Assembly: GCA_963791425.1 (NCBI GenBank)
Contig: CAWBSE010000002.1
Coordinates: 124,001-188,000 of the forward strand
DNA from: DATBLE01 sp963791425
GTDB taxonomy: Bacteria > Actinomycetota > Thermoleophilia > Gaiellales > Gaiellaceae
Length of the DNA: 64,000 bases
Direction of reading: 5' to 3'
Positions 1 through 7,878 of the stretch are shown piece by piece. Under the pieces are notes generated by a model, which ran no database searches, was not told the DNA's origin, and saw only the letters and a program-made list of their open reading frames with translations. A program made the position numbers and the translations under genes. Position 1 is the first letter of the stretch, and every line of letters starts with the position of its first letter.

Positions 1-317
1 ACACCGCCGGGACGGAGCCGGCGGCCGCGCGCCTGCTCCCGAGTGGCGACGCCCTCTTCCTCCTCCACGGAGCGGACCGGGAGGTCCTCGTCCCACAGCC
101 GGCCCTGCGGGAGCGGCTGTGGACGTCGCGCGTGTGGCCGGGAGCACTCCTCGTCGACGGCGAGATCCGCGGCACCTGGAGACGGGCGCATCACTCCGTG
201 CGGATCGACGCCTGGGAGCGCCTGCCGCAGGCGAGCCGCGATGCGGTCGAGGCAGAGGCGTCGACCCTGCCGCTTCCGGGCCTCGAGCGGCCGATCGAGG
301 TGGTCTGGGAAGCCTGA
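1..317 (+). CDS. Winged-helix DNA-binding protein, C-terminal part (5' end outside window)
   Basis: Open from the left edge of the window in the frame starting at base 3, ending with TGA at 315-317. The readable tail has the pattern LLVDGEIRGTWRR followed by an Ile-Trp-Leu block, which resembles the C-terminus of the winged-helix DNA-binding / AlkZ-like glycosylase family (a Val-Asp-Gly, Gly-Thr-Trp signature near the end). Nothing can be said about start, promoter or full length. It converges on the short-chain dehydrogenase gene with a 9-base gap. Family assignment rests on this short tail only; specificity is unknown. Confidence 0.6.
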   Translation, partial: TAGTEPAAARLLPSGDALFLLHGADREVLVPQPALRERLWTSRVWPGALLVDGEIRGTWRRAHHSVRIDAWERLPQASRDAVEAEASTLPLPGLERPIEVVWEA

Positions 318-326
318 CCCGGCGCC

Positions 327-1158
327 TCAGTCGACGGCGCCGAGGCCCCAGCCGCCGTCGATCCCGATCTCCTGCCCGGTGATGTACTCCGAGGCCGGCG
401 AGGCGAGGAAGAGCGCGAGCGCCTTGATGTCGTCGGGCTGCCCGACACGATGCATGGGGATGTCCTTCGCCAGCGCCGCCTGCACGTCGGGGTTGTGCGC
501 ATGGCCGCCGCCGATGTTCGTGACGAAGAATCCGGGCGCGATCGCGTTGACCGTGATCCCGTCGGCGGCCAGCTCGAGCGCGAGGCAGTGCATCAGGTGC
601 CGCGCGCCGGCCTTGGCGGCCATGTACGCGGAGCCGATCGCGGGCTCGACCTTCGTCGCCGCAAGCGACGTCGTGACGACGATTCGCCCGAACCCGCGGG
701 GTCGCATGTGCCGGGCGGCGGCGCGGGCGGTCGCGAAGATCCCGTTCAGGTTGATGTCGATCACGCGGTTCCAGCGCTCGTCGGTGTAGCGCTCGAGCGC
801 GCCGTCGTCGAACCGGGGCCGCACCGGGCCGGCCCACGCGCCGACAAACCCGGGGCCGGAGTCGATGCCGGCGTTCGCGAACGCGACGTCGAGCCTCCCG
901 TACGACTCCGCCGCCTCGTCGATCGCAAGATCGAGGGCCGCGTGGTCGGTCACGTCTGCGACGGCACTCACGCACGTCGAGCCCCTCACCCCGGAGGCGG
1001 AACGCCTGCGCGCCGACCGCCTCGGCGTCGACGTCGATCAGCGTCACCCGCGCGCCGTGGACGGCGAGCACCTCGCCGTAGGCGAGCCCGAGCCCGCTCG
1101 CGCCGCCGGTGACGACGACGCCGAACCCGGCCACATCGAACTGCGAGGTGACGTTCAT
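327..1158 (-). CDS. SDR-family NAD(P)-dependent oxidoreductase (one frameshift)
   Basis: Short-chain dehydrogenase/reductase of about 276 residues. The N-terminal cofactor motif TGGASGLG is read from ATG at 1156-1158; the rest (NAG motif, catalytic Ser-Tyr-x3-Lys as SAYMAAKAG, and the C-terminal GQEIGIDGG) lies one frame over. The two halves join near 975, where removing one base gives a continuous protein of family-typical length. Substrate cannot be deduced; SDRs oxidise or reduce alcohols/ketones with NAD(P)H in the cytosol. It lies 9 bases upstream of, and is transcribed in the same direction as, nothing else obvious; the HxlR gene starts further right on the same strand and ends 9 bases before it, so the two may be co-transcribed. 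Confidence 0.8.
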
Positions 1159-1167
1159 CGGCCGAGC

Positions 1168-1599
1168 CTAAAGGACGACGAGCTCGACGTCGCGCGGGCC
1201 CAGCACGTCGGTGCCCTCGCGGACGAGCGCAGCGACCACCGGCTTCGCATCCGCGCGGGTCCGCAGCGCGACCGGCGGCTTCGCCGTCAGGTACTCGTCG
1301 CCCCACTGCCTGAGCGCCGTGAGCGCGATGTTCAGGCCACGCCCCTTCTGCGTCAGGCGGTACTCGAACCGCTCGGGGTGCTCGCTGTAGCGGACGCGGT
1401 CGAAGATGCCCTCCTCGACCAGCCGCGCCAGGCGGTCGGCCAGCACGTTGCGGGCGATCCCGAGGCTCTCCTGGAACTGCTCGAAGCGGCGGATCCCGAA
1501 GAACGCGTCCCTGACGATCAGCAGCGTCCAGCGCTCGCCGATCAGCTCGAGCGCTCTCGCCACCGAGCAGTTCTGGCCCTCGTAGTCACGGCCGAGCAT
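1168..1599 (-). CDS. HxlR-family winged-helix transcriptional regulator
   Basis: 143-residue protein with the HxlR/YodB signature: an N-terminal conserved Cys in QNCSVARALELIGERWTLLIVRDA, then the recognition region SLGIARNVLADRLARL and the wing YSEHPERFEYRLTQKG. HxlR proteins bind palindromes as dimers and often respond to reactive electrophiles through the N-terminal Cys; here that Cys is present (about residue 11). The gene is divergent from an MFS exporter, and the 58-base gap holds a near-perfect inverted repeat, so local control of the exporter and of itself is likely. Co-transcription with the downstream SDR gene is plausible (9-base gap). Confidence 0.9.
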   Translation of the reverse strand: MLGRDYEGQNCSVARALELIGERWTLLIVRDAFFGIRRFEQFQESLGIARNVLADRLARLVEEGIFDRVRYSEHPERFEYRLTQKGRGLNIALTALRQWGDEYLTAKPPVALRTRADAKPVVAALVREGTDVLGPRDVELVVL

Positions 1600-1615
1600 C
1601 TACCCATCGTAGCCG

Positions 1616-1640
1616 AGTGAGTTGCGTGAAGCAACTTACT
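1616..1640. promoter_or_regulatory. Palindromic operator, likely HxlR binding site, over MFS promoter
   Basis: Inverted repeat agtgagttgc - 5 bases - gcaacttact, with 9 of 10 positions matching between arms. It overlaps a possible promoter for the exporter: -35 ttgcgt at 1622-1627 and -10 catagt at 1646-1651, 18-base spacing, with ATG only 6 bases after the -10. A repressor bound here would block RNA polymerase directly. Operator assignment is inference from position between a regulator and its divergent neighbour. Confidence 0.65.
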
Positions 1641-1657
1641 TCTGCCATAGTGCGGCG

Positions 1658-3085
1658 ATGGCGGAGCGCCGCGCGACCAGACCGGGTGTCGTCCTCGCGA
1701 TCTCGTGCGCGGGCGTCGTGCTCGCGACGGTCGACCTGTTCATCGTCAACATCGCGTTCCCGTCGCTGGCGCGCAGCTTCGGCGGGACGAGCCTGTCGAC
1801 GCTCTCCTGGGTGCTGAACGGCTACGCGATCGTCTTCGCGGCGCTGCTCGTCCCCGCCGGGCGCCTCGCCGACCGCACGAGCCTCAAGAAGGGCTTCCTG
1901 TGGGGGCTCGCGGTGTTCACCGGCGGCTCGGCGCTGTGCGCGGCGGCGAACGGCGTCGGCTTCCTGATCGCCGCGCGGCTCGTCCAGGCGGGCGGCGCCG
2001 CGTTCATGATCCCGTGCTCCCTCGGCCTCCTGCTCGCCGCGTATCCGCCCGAGCGTCGCACGGGCGCCGTTCGCATCTGGGCTGCGATGTCGGGCCTCGC
2101 CGCGGCGATCGGCCCCGTGCTCGGCGGCCTGCTGGTCACGGTCGACTGGCGCTGGATCTTCCTCGTCAACGTGCCGGTCGGGATCGCCGCGCTGATCGCG
2201 GGCATCCGCCTCCTCCCCTCGCCCCCGCCCGTCCGCGAGAGCCGCCCGGACCTGCTCGGCTCGCTCGTCCTGATGGCCGGGATCGCCGCGATCACGCTCG
2301 GGCTGGTGAAGGCGCCCGCGTGGGGCTGGGCGAGCGCGGCGACGATCGGGTGCCTTGCCGTAGGCGCGATCCTGCTGGCCGTCTTCGTGCGCCGGTCGGC
2401 GCGCCACGCGAGCCCCGTGCTCGAGCTCGACCTCTTCCGCGTGCGCGCCTTCGCCGCCTCGACGGTCGCGCTCCTGCTCTTCAGCGCGTCGTTCGCCGCC
2501 ATGCTGCTGTCGGTCCTCGTCTGGGCGCAGACCGTCTGGGGCTGGTCGGCCCTGAAGACCGGCATCGCGTTCGCGCCGGGGCCGCTGATGGTCCCGATCT
2601 TCGCGATCGCCGCCGGCAGGATCGGCCACCGTGTTCCGGCGGGCGTGATCGCGATCACGGGCTGCGTCGCGTTCGCGGCCGGCGCGGCCTACTGGGTCGT
2701 GGCCGTCGAGGCCGACGCCCACTACGCGTCGGCGATGCTGCCCGGCACGCTCCTGACCGGGATCGGAGTCGGCCTGACGCTGCCGACGCTGACCGCGATC
2801 GGCGCGACCTCACTCCCGCAGCACCGGTTCGCGACCGGCTCGGCCGTGATCCAGATGTCCCGCCAGGTCGGCTACACGCTCGGGGTCGCCGTCCTCGTCG
2901 CCGTCCTCGGCACCCACTCCGGCTCGGCCGACCAGGTGCGGGCGTTCCACCACGGCTGGGAGGTCGTCGCGGGCATCGCGATCCTGGCCGCGGCCGCCGC
3001 GACGATGCTGCAGCTCAGGATCCTGGCGGCACCGGCCGCGGAGCCGGCAGCCGTCACGCTCCGCGTGACCCGTCGATCAGGGTGA
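1658..3085 (+). CDS. MFS drug exporter, DHA2 (14-TM) type
   Basis: About 475-residue major facilitator of the DHA2 family, with repeated hydrophobic segments and the family motifs: TVDLFIVNIAFPSL in the first helix (D in TM1), GRLADRTSLKKG (motif A loop), and a GPVLGGLL motif C-like antiporter sequence. It would export a toxic compound using proton exchange at the cytoplasmic membrane. I prefer ATG 1658 (MAERRATRPG) over the upstream codon at 1622, because 1622 lies inside the palindromic operator. Divergent from HxlR regulator, which suggests substrate-inducible expression. Converges with the hydrogenase-like operon, overlapping its last gene by 32 bases. Confidence 0.88.
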   Translation: MAERRATRPGVVLAISCAGVVLATVDLFIVNIAFPSLARSFGGTSLSTLSWVLNGYAIVFAALLVPAGRLADRTSLKKGFLWGLAVFTGGSALCAAANGVGFLIAARLVQAGGAAFMIPCSLGLLLAAYPPERRTGAVRIWAAMSGLAAAIGPVLGGLLVTVDWRWIFLVNVPVGIAALIAGIRLLPSPPPVRESRPDLLGSLVLMAGIAAITLGLVKAPAWGWASAATIGCLAVGAILLAVFVRRSARHASPVLELDLFRVRAFAASTVALLLFSASFAAMLLSVLVWAQTVWGWSALKTGIAFAPGPLMVPIFAIAAGRIGHRVPAGVIAITGCVAFAAGAAYWVVAVEADAHYASAMLPGTLLTGIGVGLTLPTLTAIGATSLPQHRFATGSAVIQMSRQVGYTLGVAVLVAVLGTHSGSADQVRAFHHGWEVVAGIAILAAAAATMLQLRILAAPAAEPAAVTLRVTRRSG

Positions 3086-3518
3086 GCAGGCCGTCCGCGA
3101 TCGCGTCCGGCGTCGGCGGGCAGCCCGGGATGCGGAGGTCGACGGGGAGCACGTCCTCGAGCGCCCCGACGATCTCCGCGGCGTCCCCGAGGATCCCGCA
3201 GCCCAGGGCACAGTCGCCGAGGGCAGCGACACGGCGCGGCTCGGGCATGGCGTGGTACGCGGCCAGGAGCGGCTCGCGCATCCGGGTCGTGACCGGCCCG
3301 GTGACGAGCAGCACGTCGGCGTGCCGCGGCGACGCGACGATGCCGAGCCCGAAGCGCTGGAGGTCGTAGTAGGGGCTCGAGGCGAGCGTCAGCTCGTGCT
3401 CGCAGCCGTTGCACGAGCCGGCGTCGACGTGGCGGATCGCCAGGCTGCGCCCCTTGCGCGAACGGGGCAGCGCGATGTCGCGGCGCAGGCGGCGGAGGTC
3501 TTTGAGCAGGGTGATCAT
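3054..3518 (-). CDS. hyfI: Hydrogenase-4/formate hydrogenlyase small subunit, NuoB-like
   Basis: 154-residue iron-sulfur subunit of the NuoB/HycG/HyfI family. It carries the four proximal [4Fe-4S] ligands in hydrogenase-style spacing: SCNGCEHEL (C36, C39), GDCALGCG (C103, plus C107) and PGCPPTP (C133). NuoB itself has a CC pair at the first site, so this is closer to group 4 [NiFe]-hydrogenase small subunits. Start ATG at 3516-3518 overlaps the TGA of the large-subunit gene (ATGA), so it is translationally coupled as the last gene of the operon. Expected location is the cytoplasmic face of the membrane complex, bridging the large subunit to NuoH-like HyfC. Confidence 0.85.
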   Translation of the reverse strand: MITLLKDLRRLRRDIALPRSRKGRSLAIRHVDAGSCNGCEHELTLASSPYYDLQRFGLGIVASPRHADVLLVTGPVTTRMREPLLAAYHAMPEPRRVAALGDCALGCGILGDAAEIVGALEDVLPVDLRIPGCPPTPDAIADGLLTLIDGSRGA

Positions 3519-4894
3519 CGGTCGGCGCAGGCGTAGCAGAGCTCGAAGCTCTTGTTGATCAGCGGGAAGTCGGGGAGCAGGTTGTCGGCGGCGGCGTGGG
3601 CGACGACCGGCCAGTTCGCGTACGAGCCGGTGCGCAGCCGGAGCCGCTCGACCCGGTCGCCGGCGCGCTCGACAACGCAGACGGTCGCCCCGCGCGGGCT
3701 CTCGACGCGCCCGACGCCGAGTGCGGCCTCCGGGCCGCCCCGGTTCGCCGCCGCGGGCTCGATCGGCCCGTCGAGCAGCGGGTCGAGCAGGTCGAACGAC
3801 TGGGTCAGCTCGACCGCGCGCTGCTCCAGCCGCGCCTGGACGTCGCCGACGACGCGCCGGGGCGCGACCGGCGCGAACCCCTCGTACGCGAGCCGGGGGC
3901 TGCTCGCCCGCACGTCCTCGGCGAGCCCCGCTGCACGCGCCGCGGGTCCGGTCGCTCCCAGGGCGACCGCGTCGCCGGCGGAGACGACGCCGATGTCGGG
4001 AAGGCGATCCTGGAACGACGAGTTGAAGAGCAGCTCGCGCCACCCCCGCTCGCCCTCGGCGCGGATCCGGGCGAGCTCGGCCCGCGCTGCCGACACCGAC
4101 TGCGCGTCGACAGCGAGCGCGCTGCCGCCGACCTGGACGCTCCCGAACAGGAAGCGATGCCCGGTCAGCGCCGCGTTCACGCGCCGGGACCGCTCGGTCA
4201 GCGCCGCAAACAGGGTGTTCCCGGCCGCCAGCCCGACACCCGCGCAGACGGCGGCGATGTCGTTCAGGTGGCTCCACGTGCGCTCGAGCTCCAGCAGGAT
4301 CGTCCGGGCGCGCGCAAGCGGCGCCGCGGGCTGCAGCCCGAGCGCCTCCTCGCAGGCGTGGGCATACACGACGCCGTTCGTGACCGCGCAGGCGGCGCAG
4401 GCACGCGAGGCATAGCGCAGCCCCTCCGCCAGGGACTGCCCGACGGCGGCGCGCTCGAGGCCGCGGTGCTTGTAGAAGAGACGGGCGTCCAGATGGAGGA
4501 TCCGCTCGCCGACGACGTGGAAGCGGAAGTGCCCGGACTCGATCACGCCTGCGTGGATCGGCCCAACCGCGACCTGGTGTGCGTCGTCACCGTGCACCGG
4601 CACGGTCCAGCGGGCGAGATCGAGGTCGTGGTCGACAAGCGGCCGCAGCGGCTCATGCCCCGCGAAGCGGACGCCGTAGAGATCGAACGCCTCCCGCTCG
4701 TCCCAGGCGGCCGCCGGAACGAGGTCGACGATCGTCGGCACCGCCCCGGCCTCGGGCGACACGCTCTCGACGTGAACTCCACCCGCCTCGTCGACGAGCA
4801 GCGTCCGCACGGTCCCGCCGTCGACCGCGTGCAGCCCCCCGAACCGGCAGCCGCCGGCGAGCGCGTCCTCCACCCTCGCGCGGTACCCGCTCAC
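3515..4894 (-). CDS. hyfG: [NiFe]-hydrogenase-like large subunit, HycE/HyfG type
   Basis: 459 residues: an N-terminal NuoC-like (30 kDa) region, with DEREAFDLYGVRF near residue 65, fused to a NuoD/HycE-like region starting at GPIHAGVIESGHFRF. Both paired cysteines that bind the NiFe site in true hydrogenases are present, as RACAAC (C166, C169) and ELCYAC (C453, C456), but the flanking residues are unusual: family-typical forms are RxCGxC and DPCxxC. Whether Ni is bound is therefore open. GTG start at 4892-4894 overlaps the preceding TGA. No C-terminal extension beyond the second motif that would need protease processing is seen: only ADR follows. This is the Rv0087-like member of the cluster. 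Confidence 0.85.
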   Translation of the reverse strand: MSGYRARVEDALAGGCRFGGLHAVDGGTVRTLLVDEAGGVHVESVSPEAGAVPTIVDLVPAAAWDEREAFDLYGVRFAGHEPLRPLVDHDLDLARWTVPVHGDDAHQVAVGPIHAGVIESGHFRFHVVGERILHLDARLFYKHRGLERAAVGQSLAEGLRYASRACAACAVTNGVVYAHACEEALGLQPAAPLARARTILLELERTWSHLNDIAAVCAGVGLAAGNTLFAALTERSRRVNAALTGHRFLFGSVQVGGSALAVDAQSVSAARAELARIRAEGERGWRELLFNSSFQDRLPDIGVVSAGDAVALGATGPAARAAGLAEDVRASSPRLAYEGFAPVAPRRVVGDVQARLEQRAVELTQSFDLLDPLLDGPIEPAAANRGGPEAALGVGRVESPRGATVCVVERAGDRVERLRLRTGSYANWPVVAHAAADNLLPDFPLINKSFELCYACADR

Positions 4895-6351
4895 GTGATC
4901 CCCCGGGAGAGCGCGTCGACGATGTCGCTGCCCGGCAGCCAGAGTGCCGCGCAGGTGAGGGCGAGCAGCAGCACGGTGGCGATTGCCCCGACGACGAGGA
5001 TCGAGCGCAGGCCGGTCGGAACGTGACGGCCGCGCCGGCTCTTCCCGGCGACCGCCTCGACCAGTGCGTGCGCGAGCCCGAGGAACCCGAGCGCGAGCAG
5101 CAGCGTGGCGATCCCGGCCGCCCACGGCCGTCCCGCCTGGAACCCGCCCGCGATGATCAGCACCTCGCTGACGAACAGCGGCGACGGCGGCATGCCCGAC
5201 AGCGAGCCGAGCGAGATGCCGAGCACCGCCGCCAGCTTCGGCTCGGTGTGCCCGATGCCAACCGCCGAGTGGCCCGAGGCCCGCGGCTCGTGCTCGATCA
5301 GCGGCATCGCCGCGTAGAAACCGAGCGCCTTCGCGATCGCGTGCCCGACGATGTGGACGGCGACCCCGGCGAGCGCGAGGGGCGACGCGAAACCGATGCC
5401 GAGCGTGATCACGCCGATGTGCTCGAGGCTCGAGTAGGCGAGGAGGCGCTTCCAGGCGATCTCCTGCCAGAGGAACGGCACCGCCACGGCCAGCGACACG
5501 AGCCCGAACCCGACCAGCACCGACTGCGCGTTCGAGCGGCCGACCGCGGGCGCAAGCCCTTGCTCGCAGCGCCAGGCGACGAGGAGCACTGCGGGCAGCA
5601 GGGCGGCGGAGAGTAGCGCCGAGACCGGGGCCGGCGCCTCCGAGTGCGCGTCCGGCAGCCAGTTGTGCACGGGCGCCCAGCCGATCTTGGCGGCCAGGCC
5701 GGCGAGGAGCATGAGGTAGGCGACGAGCGCGGCGCCGGCACCCGAGTCGAAGCCGCCGAGCGCCCGCCACGACAACGAGTCGAGCCCGCCGCCCGGCGTG
5801 CCCGCGCCGACGAGGATGATCCCGAGGAGGGCGATCCCCAGTCCGAGCGAGGTCAGGATCAGGTACTTCCAGCCGGCCTCGAGCGCGCGCGGGCGGCCGC
5901 TGAAGCCGACCAGCAGCGCGGACGCGGCGGTCGTCGCCTCGATCAGCAGCCAGGCGGCGCCGAGATTGCCGGCCAGCGGCACCGCGACGAGCACGGCCCA
6001 GAACGCGAACAGGACCGCGTAGTAGGCCCGCGGCCGGCGGCTCTGCCGGACGAGCCCGGTCGGCGTCGCCCGCAGGTACCCGGACGACACGAGCACGCTG
6101 GCGGTGGCGACGAGGCCGATCACGCCGACGAGCAACCCGCCGGCGGCGTCGACGACGAGCCAGTTGCCGACGAACGACCGGTCCGGCTCCGCGAGCGCGA
6201 CCGCGGCGAGCGCGAGCGCGGCGCACCCGCCCGCGATCGCGCCGATCCAGGCGACGCCGGAGACGGCCCGCCGCGGCGCGATCGCGACGAGCGCGAGCGA
6301 CACCACGGGGGCACCGATCACGGCCGCGGCGAGCCACTCGCGGCTAGTCAC
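4891..6351 (-). CDS. hyfF: Hydrogenase-4 component F-like proton-pumping membrane subunit
   Basis: 486-residue polytopic protein of the NuoL/M/N antiporter-like family. It has many hydrophobic helices and the conserved proton-channel region KIGWAPVHNWLPDAHSEAPAPVSALLS, with the Lys and surrounding His/Asp/Glu typical of HyfF/HycQ. A second conserved zone is WKRLLAYSSLEHIGVI with the channel Lys and the discontinuous helix. It would move protons across the cytoplasmic membrane, driven by electron transfer in the peripheral arm. The ATG at 6349-6351 overlaps the end of hyfE; the gene ends by overlapping the large-subunit start. Corresponds in position to Rv0086 (hycQ). Confidence 0.87.
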   Translation of the reverse strand: MTSREWLAAAVIGAPVVSLALVAIAPRRAVSGVAWIGAIAGGCAALALAAVALAEPDRSFVGNWLVVDAAGGLLVGVIGLVATASVLVSSGYLRATPTGLVRQSRRPRAYYAVLFAFWAVLVAVPLAGNLGAAWLLIEATTAASALLVGFSGRPRALEAGWKYLILTSLGLGIALLGIILVGAGTPGGGLDSLSWRALGGFDSGAGAALVAYLMLLAGLAAKIGWAPVHNWLPDAHSEAPAPVSALLSAALLPAVLLVAWRCEQGLAPAVGRSNAQSVLVGFGLVSLAVAVPFLWQEIAWKRLLAYSSLEHIGVITLGIGFASPLALAGVAVHIVGHAIAKALGFYAAMPLIEHEPRASGHSAVGIGHTEPKLAAVLGISLGSLSGMPPSPLFVSEVLIIAGGFQAGRPWAAGIATLLLALGFLGLAHALVEAVAGKSRRGRHVPTGLRSILVVGAIATVLLLALTCAALWLPGSDIVDALSRGIT

Positions 6352-6955
6352 GCAGGCTCCTCAGATGCGCACTGTCGCCCGCGCCGAACTCGTCGAAGAT
6401 CTTCTCGTGGAAGACCACCGCGACGATCGCGATGAACGTCAGGTCGAGCGCGACCCCGAGCTCGATCGCCAACGACGAGCCGCCTGGTAGCTCGAGCGCG
6501 GCGAGCGCGACCCCGTTCTCGAGCAGCACGATGCCGAGGATCTGGAACAGCGTCGCGAGACGCAGGGCGGCGACGACCAGGCCGAACGCGACCAGCGCCA
6601 GCACGGCACGCTCGGCGGTGCGGGACTCGAGACCGACCGTCGGCACGAGCCACGTCAGCGCCAGCGCGAGGAGCACGCCGATCCCGGCGCGGACGAGCGG
6701 AGCCGTCCCGGCGCGCACCGGCCGCGCCTCGCGCGTCCGGGAGACGACGAGCAGGAAGAGCGCTGCGAGCGCGATCCCGCGCACCGCGAGCGCCACGGCG
6801 GCGCCGACGTCGCCGCCGCCGCTCGAGTTGTCCAGCGCGATCCCGGCGAGGATGAGCGCCTGCGCCGTGACGAGCGCGACGGCCACTCTCCGCCGGCGCA
6901 CGACGATCACCCCGAGGCCGAGACCGACGAGCGACCAGGCGAGCAGGCCGTTCAC
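6344..6955 (-). CDS. hyfE: Hydrogenase-4 component E-like membrane protein
   Basis: 203-residue membrane protein beginning at GTG 6953-6955 (VNGLLAWSLVGLGLGV), with about six hydrophobic helices. The end has the HyfE/HycP-like pattern LFQILGIVLLENGVALAAL and DLTFIAIVAVVFHEKIFDEFG. HyfE resembles NuoK fused with extra helices. It overlaps its neighbours on both sides (GTGA upstream, 8 bases with hyfF downstream), so the operon is translated as a coupled unit. Function is assigned from family and position; no catalytic residues are expected beyond conserved membrane Glu/His residues. Confidence 0.82.
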   Translation of the reverse strand: MNGLLAWSLVGLGLGVIVVRRRRVAVALVTAQALILAGIALDNSSGGGDVGAAVALAVRGIALAALFLLVVSRTREARPVRAGTAPLVRAGIGVLLALALTWLVPTVGLESRTAERAVLALVAFGLVVAALRLATLFQILGIVLLENGVALAALELPGGSSLAIELGVALDLTFIAIVAVVFHEKIFDEFGAGDSAHLRSLRD

Positions 6956-7878
6956 GTCGTCTCCACCAGCCAGGCCGCGATCCCGAGCAGCGCGACCGCG
7001 GCGCCGCCGGTCAGCAGCCGCGGGACGATCAGGATCCGCATCTTCGCCAGAAGCGTCTCGGTCAGCGCGAGCGCGCCGCAGGCGACGAGCAGGGCGGCCG
7101 GCAGCACCGCCAGCTGCGCCCAGACGTTCTGCGGATGCGGCAGGAACACCTGGGTGATGAGCACGAGGACGATCCAGTGCCGGGCCGCCGCCGCCCACTG
7201 GAGCATGGCCAGGTCGCGGCCCGCATACTCGAGCAGCGGCCCTTCGTGGATCATCGTCAGCTCCAGGTGCGTGTCGGGGTTGTCGACCGGCTGCCGCCCC
7301 GTCTCGGCGATCACGACGAGCGCGAACGCGATCGCACCGAGCGGAAGCGCCGGGCTCGACCAGACGGCCGTGCCCGCCGTCCCGGCGACCATGCCCAGCA
7401 GGTTCGTCGTGCCGACGATCAGAGCGGCGAGCCCGAGCGACAGGACGAGCGCGACGTCGACGAAGACCGCGATGGTCAGATCGCGGCCCGCGCCCATCAG
7501 CGAGAAGCCGTTCGAGGTGTCCCAGGCGGCGGCCGCGAGCACGAATCGCCCGAGCGCGAGCAGGCCGACGAGCGCCAGCGCGTCGCGGCCGACCCCGAGG
7601 TCCGGCCCCTGCGAGGCGACCGGCACGAGGAGGATCGCCGTGGCCAGCCCGGCGGCGGCGAGCGCGGGCGCAAGGCGGTAGACGGCCGTCGTGCCCTCGA
7701 CGTCGACGGTTCCCTTGCCCCACAGGCGCCGGAGCTCGCGGTAGGGCTGCAGCGGCGTCGGTCCCCGGCGGCCCTGGAGGCGGGCCTTCGCGCTCTGGAT
7801 CACCCCGACCAGAAGCGGCGCGAGGGCGATGCCTCCGACCACCTGCACCGCCCCTGCGGCTGCCGTGGCGGTGGTCAT
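6952..7878 (-). CDS. hyfC: Hydrogenase-4 component C / NuoH-like membrane subunit
   Basis: 308-residue NuoH/HycD/HyfC-family protein with about eight membrane helices. It contains conserved loops such as SAKARLQGRRGPTPLQPYREL near the N-terminus and IAETGRQPVDNPDTHLELTMIHEG in the middle, the acidic loop that couples the electron-transfer arm to the proton-translocating subunits. ATG at 7876-7878 overlaps the TGA of hyfB. Equivalent in order to Rv0084 (hycD). It would anchor the HyfI/HyfG module to the membrane. Confidence 0.88.
   Translation of the reverse strand: MTTATAAAGAVQVVGGIALAPLLVGVIQSAKARLQGRRGPTPLQPYRELRRLWGKGTVDVEGTTAVYRLAPALAAAGLATAILLVPVASQGPDLGVGRDALALVGLLALGRFVLAAAAWDTSNGFSLMGAGRDLTIAVFVDVALVLSLGLAALIVGTTNLLGMVAGTAGTAVWSSPALPLGAIAFALVVIAETGRQPVDNPDTHLELTMIHEGPLLEYAGRDLAMLQWAAAARHWIVLVLITQVFLPHPQNVWAQLAVLPAALLVACGALALTETLLAKMRILIVPRLLTGGAAVALLGIAAWLVETT

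Noticed and set aside
1586..2722. Long open frame antisense to the MFS gene
   Set aside because: Arg/Asp/Glu-rich shadow reading typical of GC-rich DNA; no family motif, and the sense strand encodes a clear DHA2 transporter.
3515..6337. A single 940-codon open frame covering hyfG and the hyfF region
   Set aside because: Its first half is an Arg/Ala-rich out-of-frame reading of hyfF; the real HycE-like protein begins at GTG 4892-4894, which overlaps the hyfF stop.
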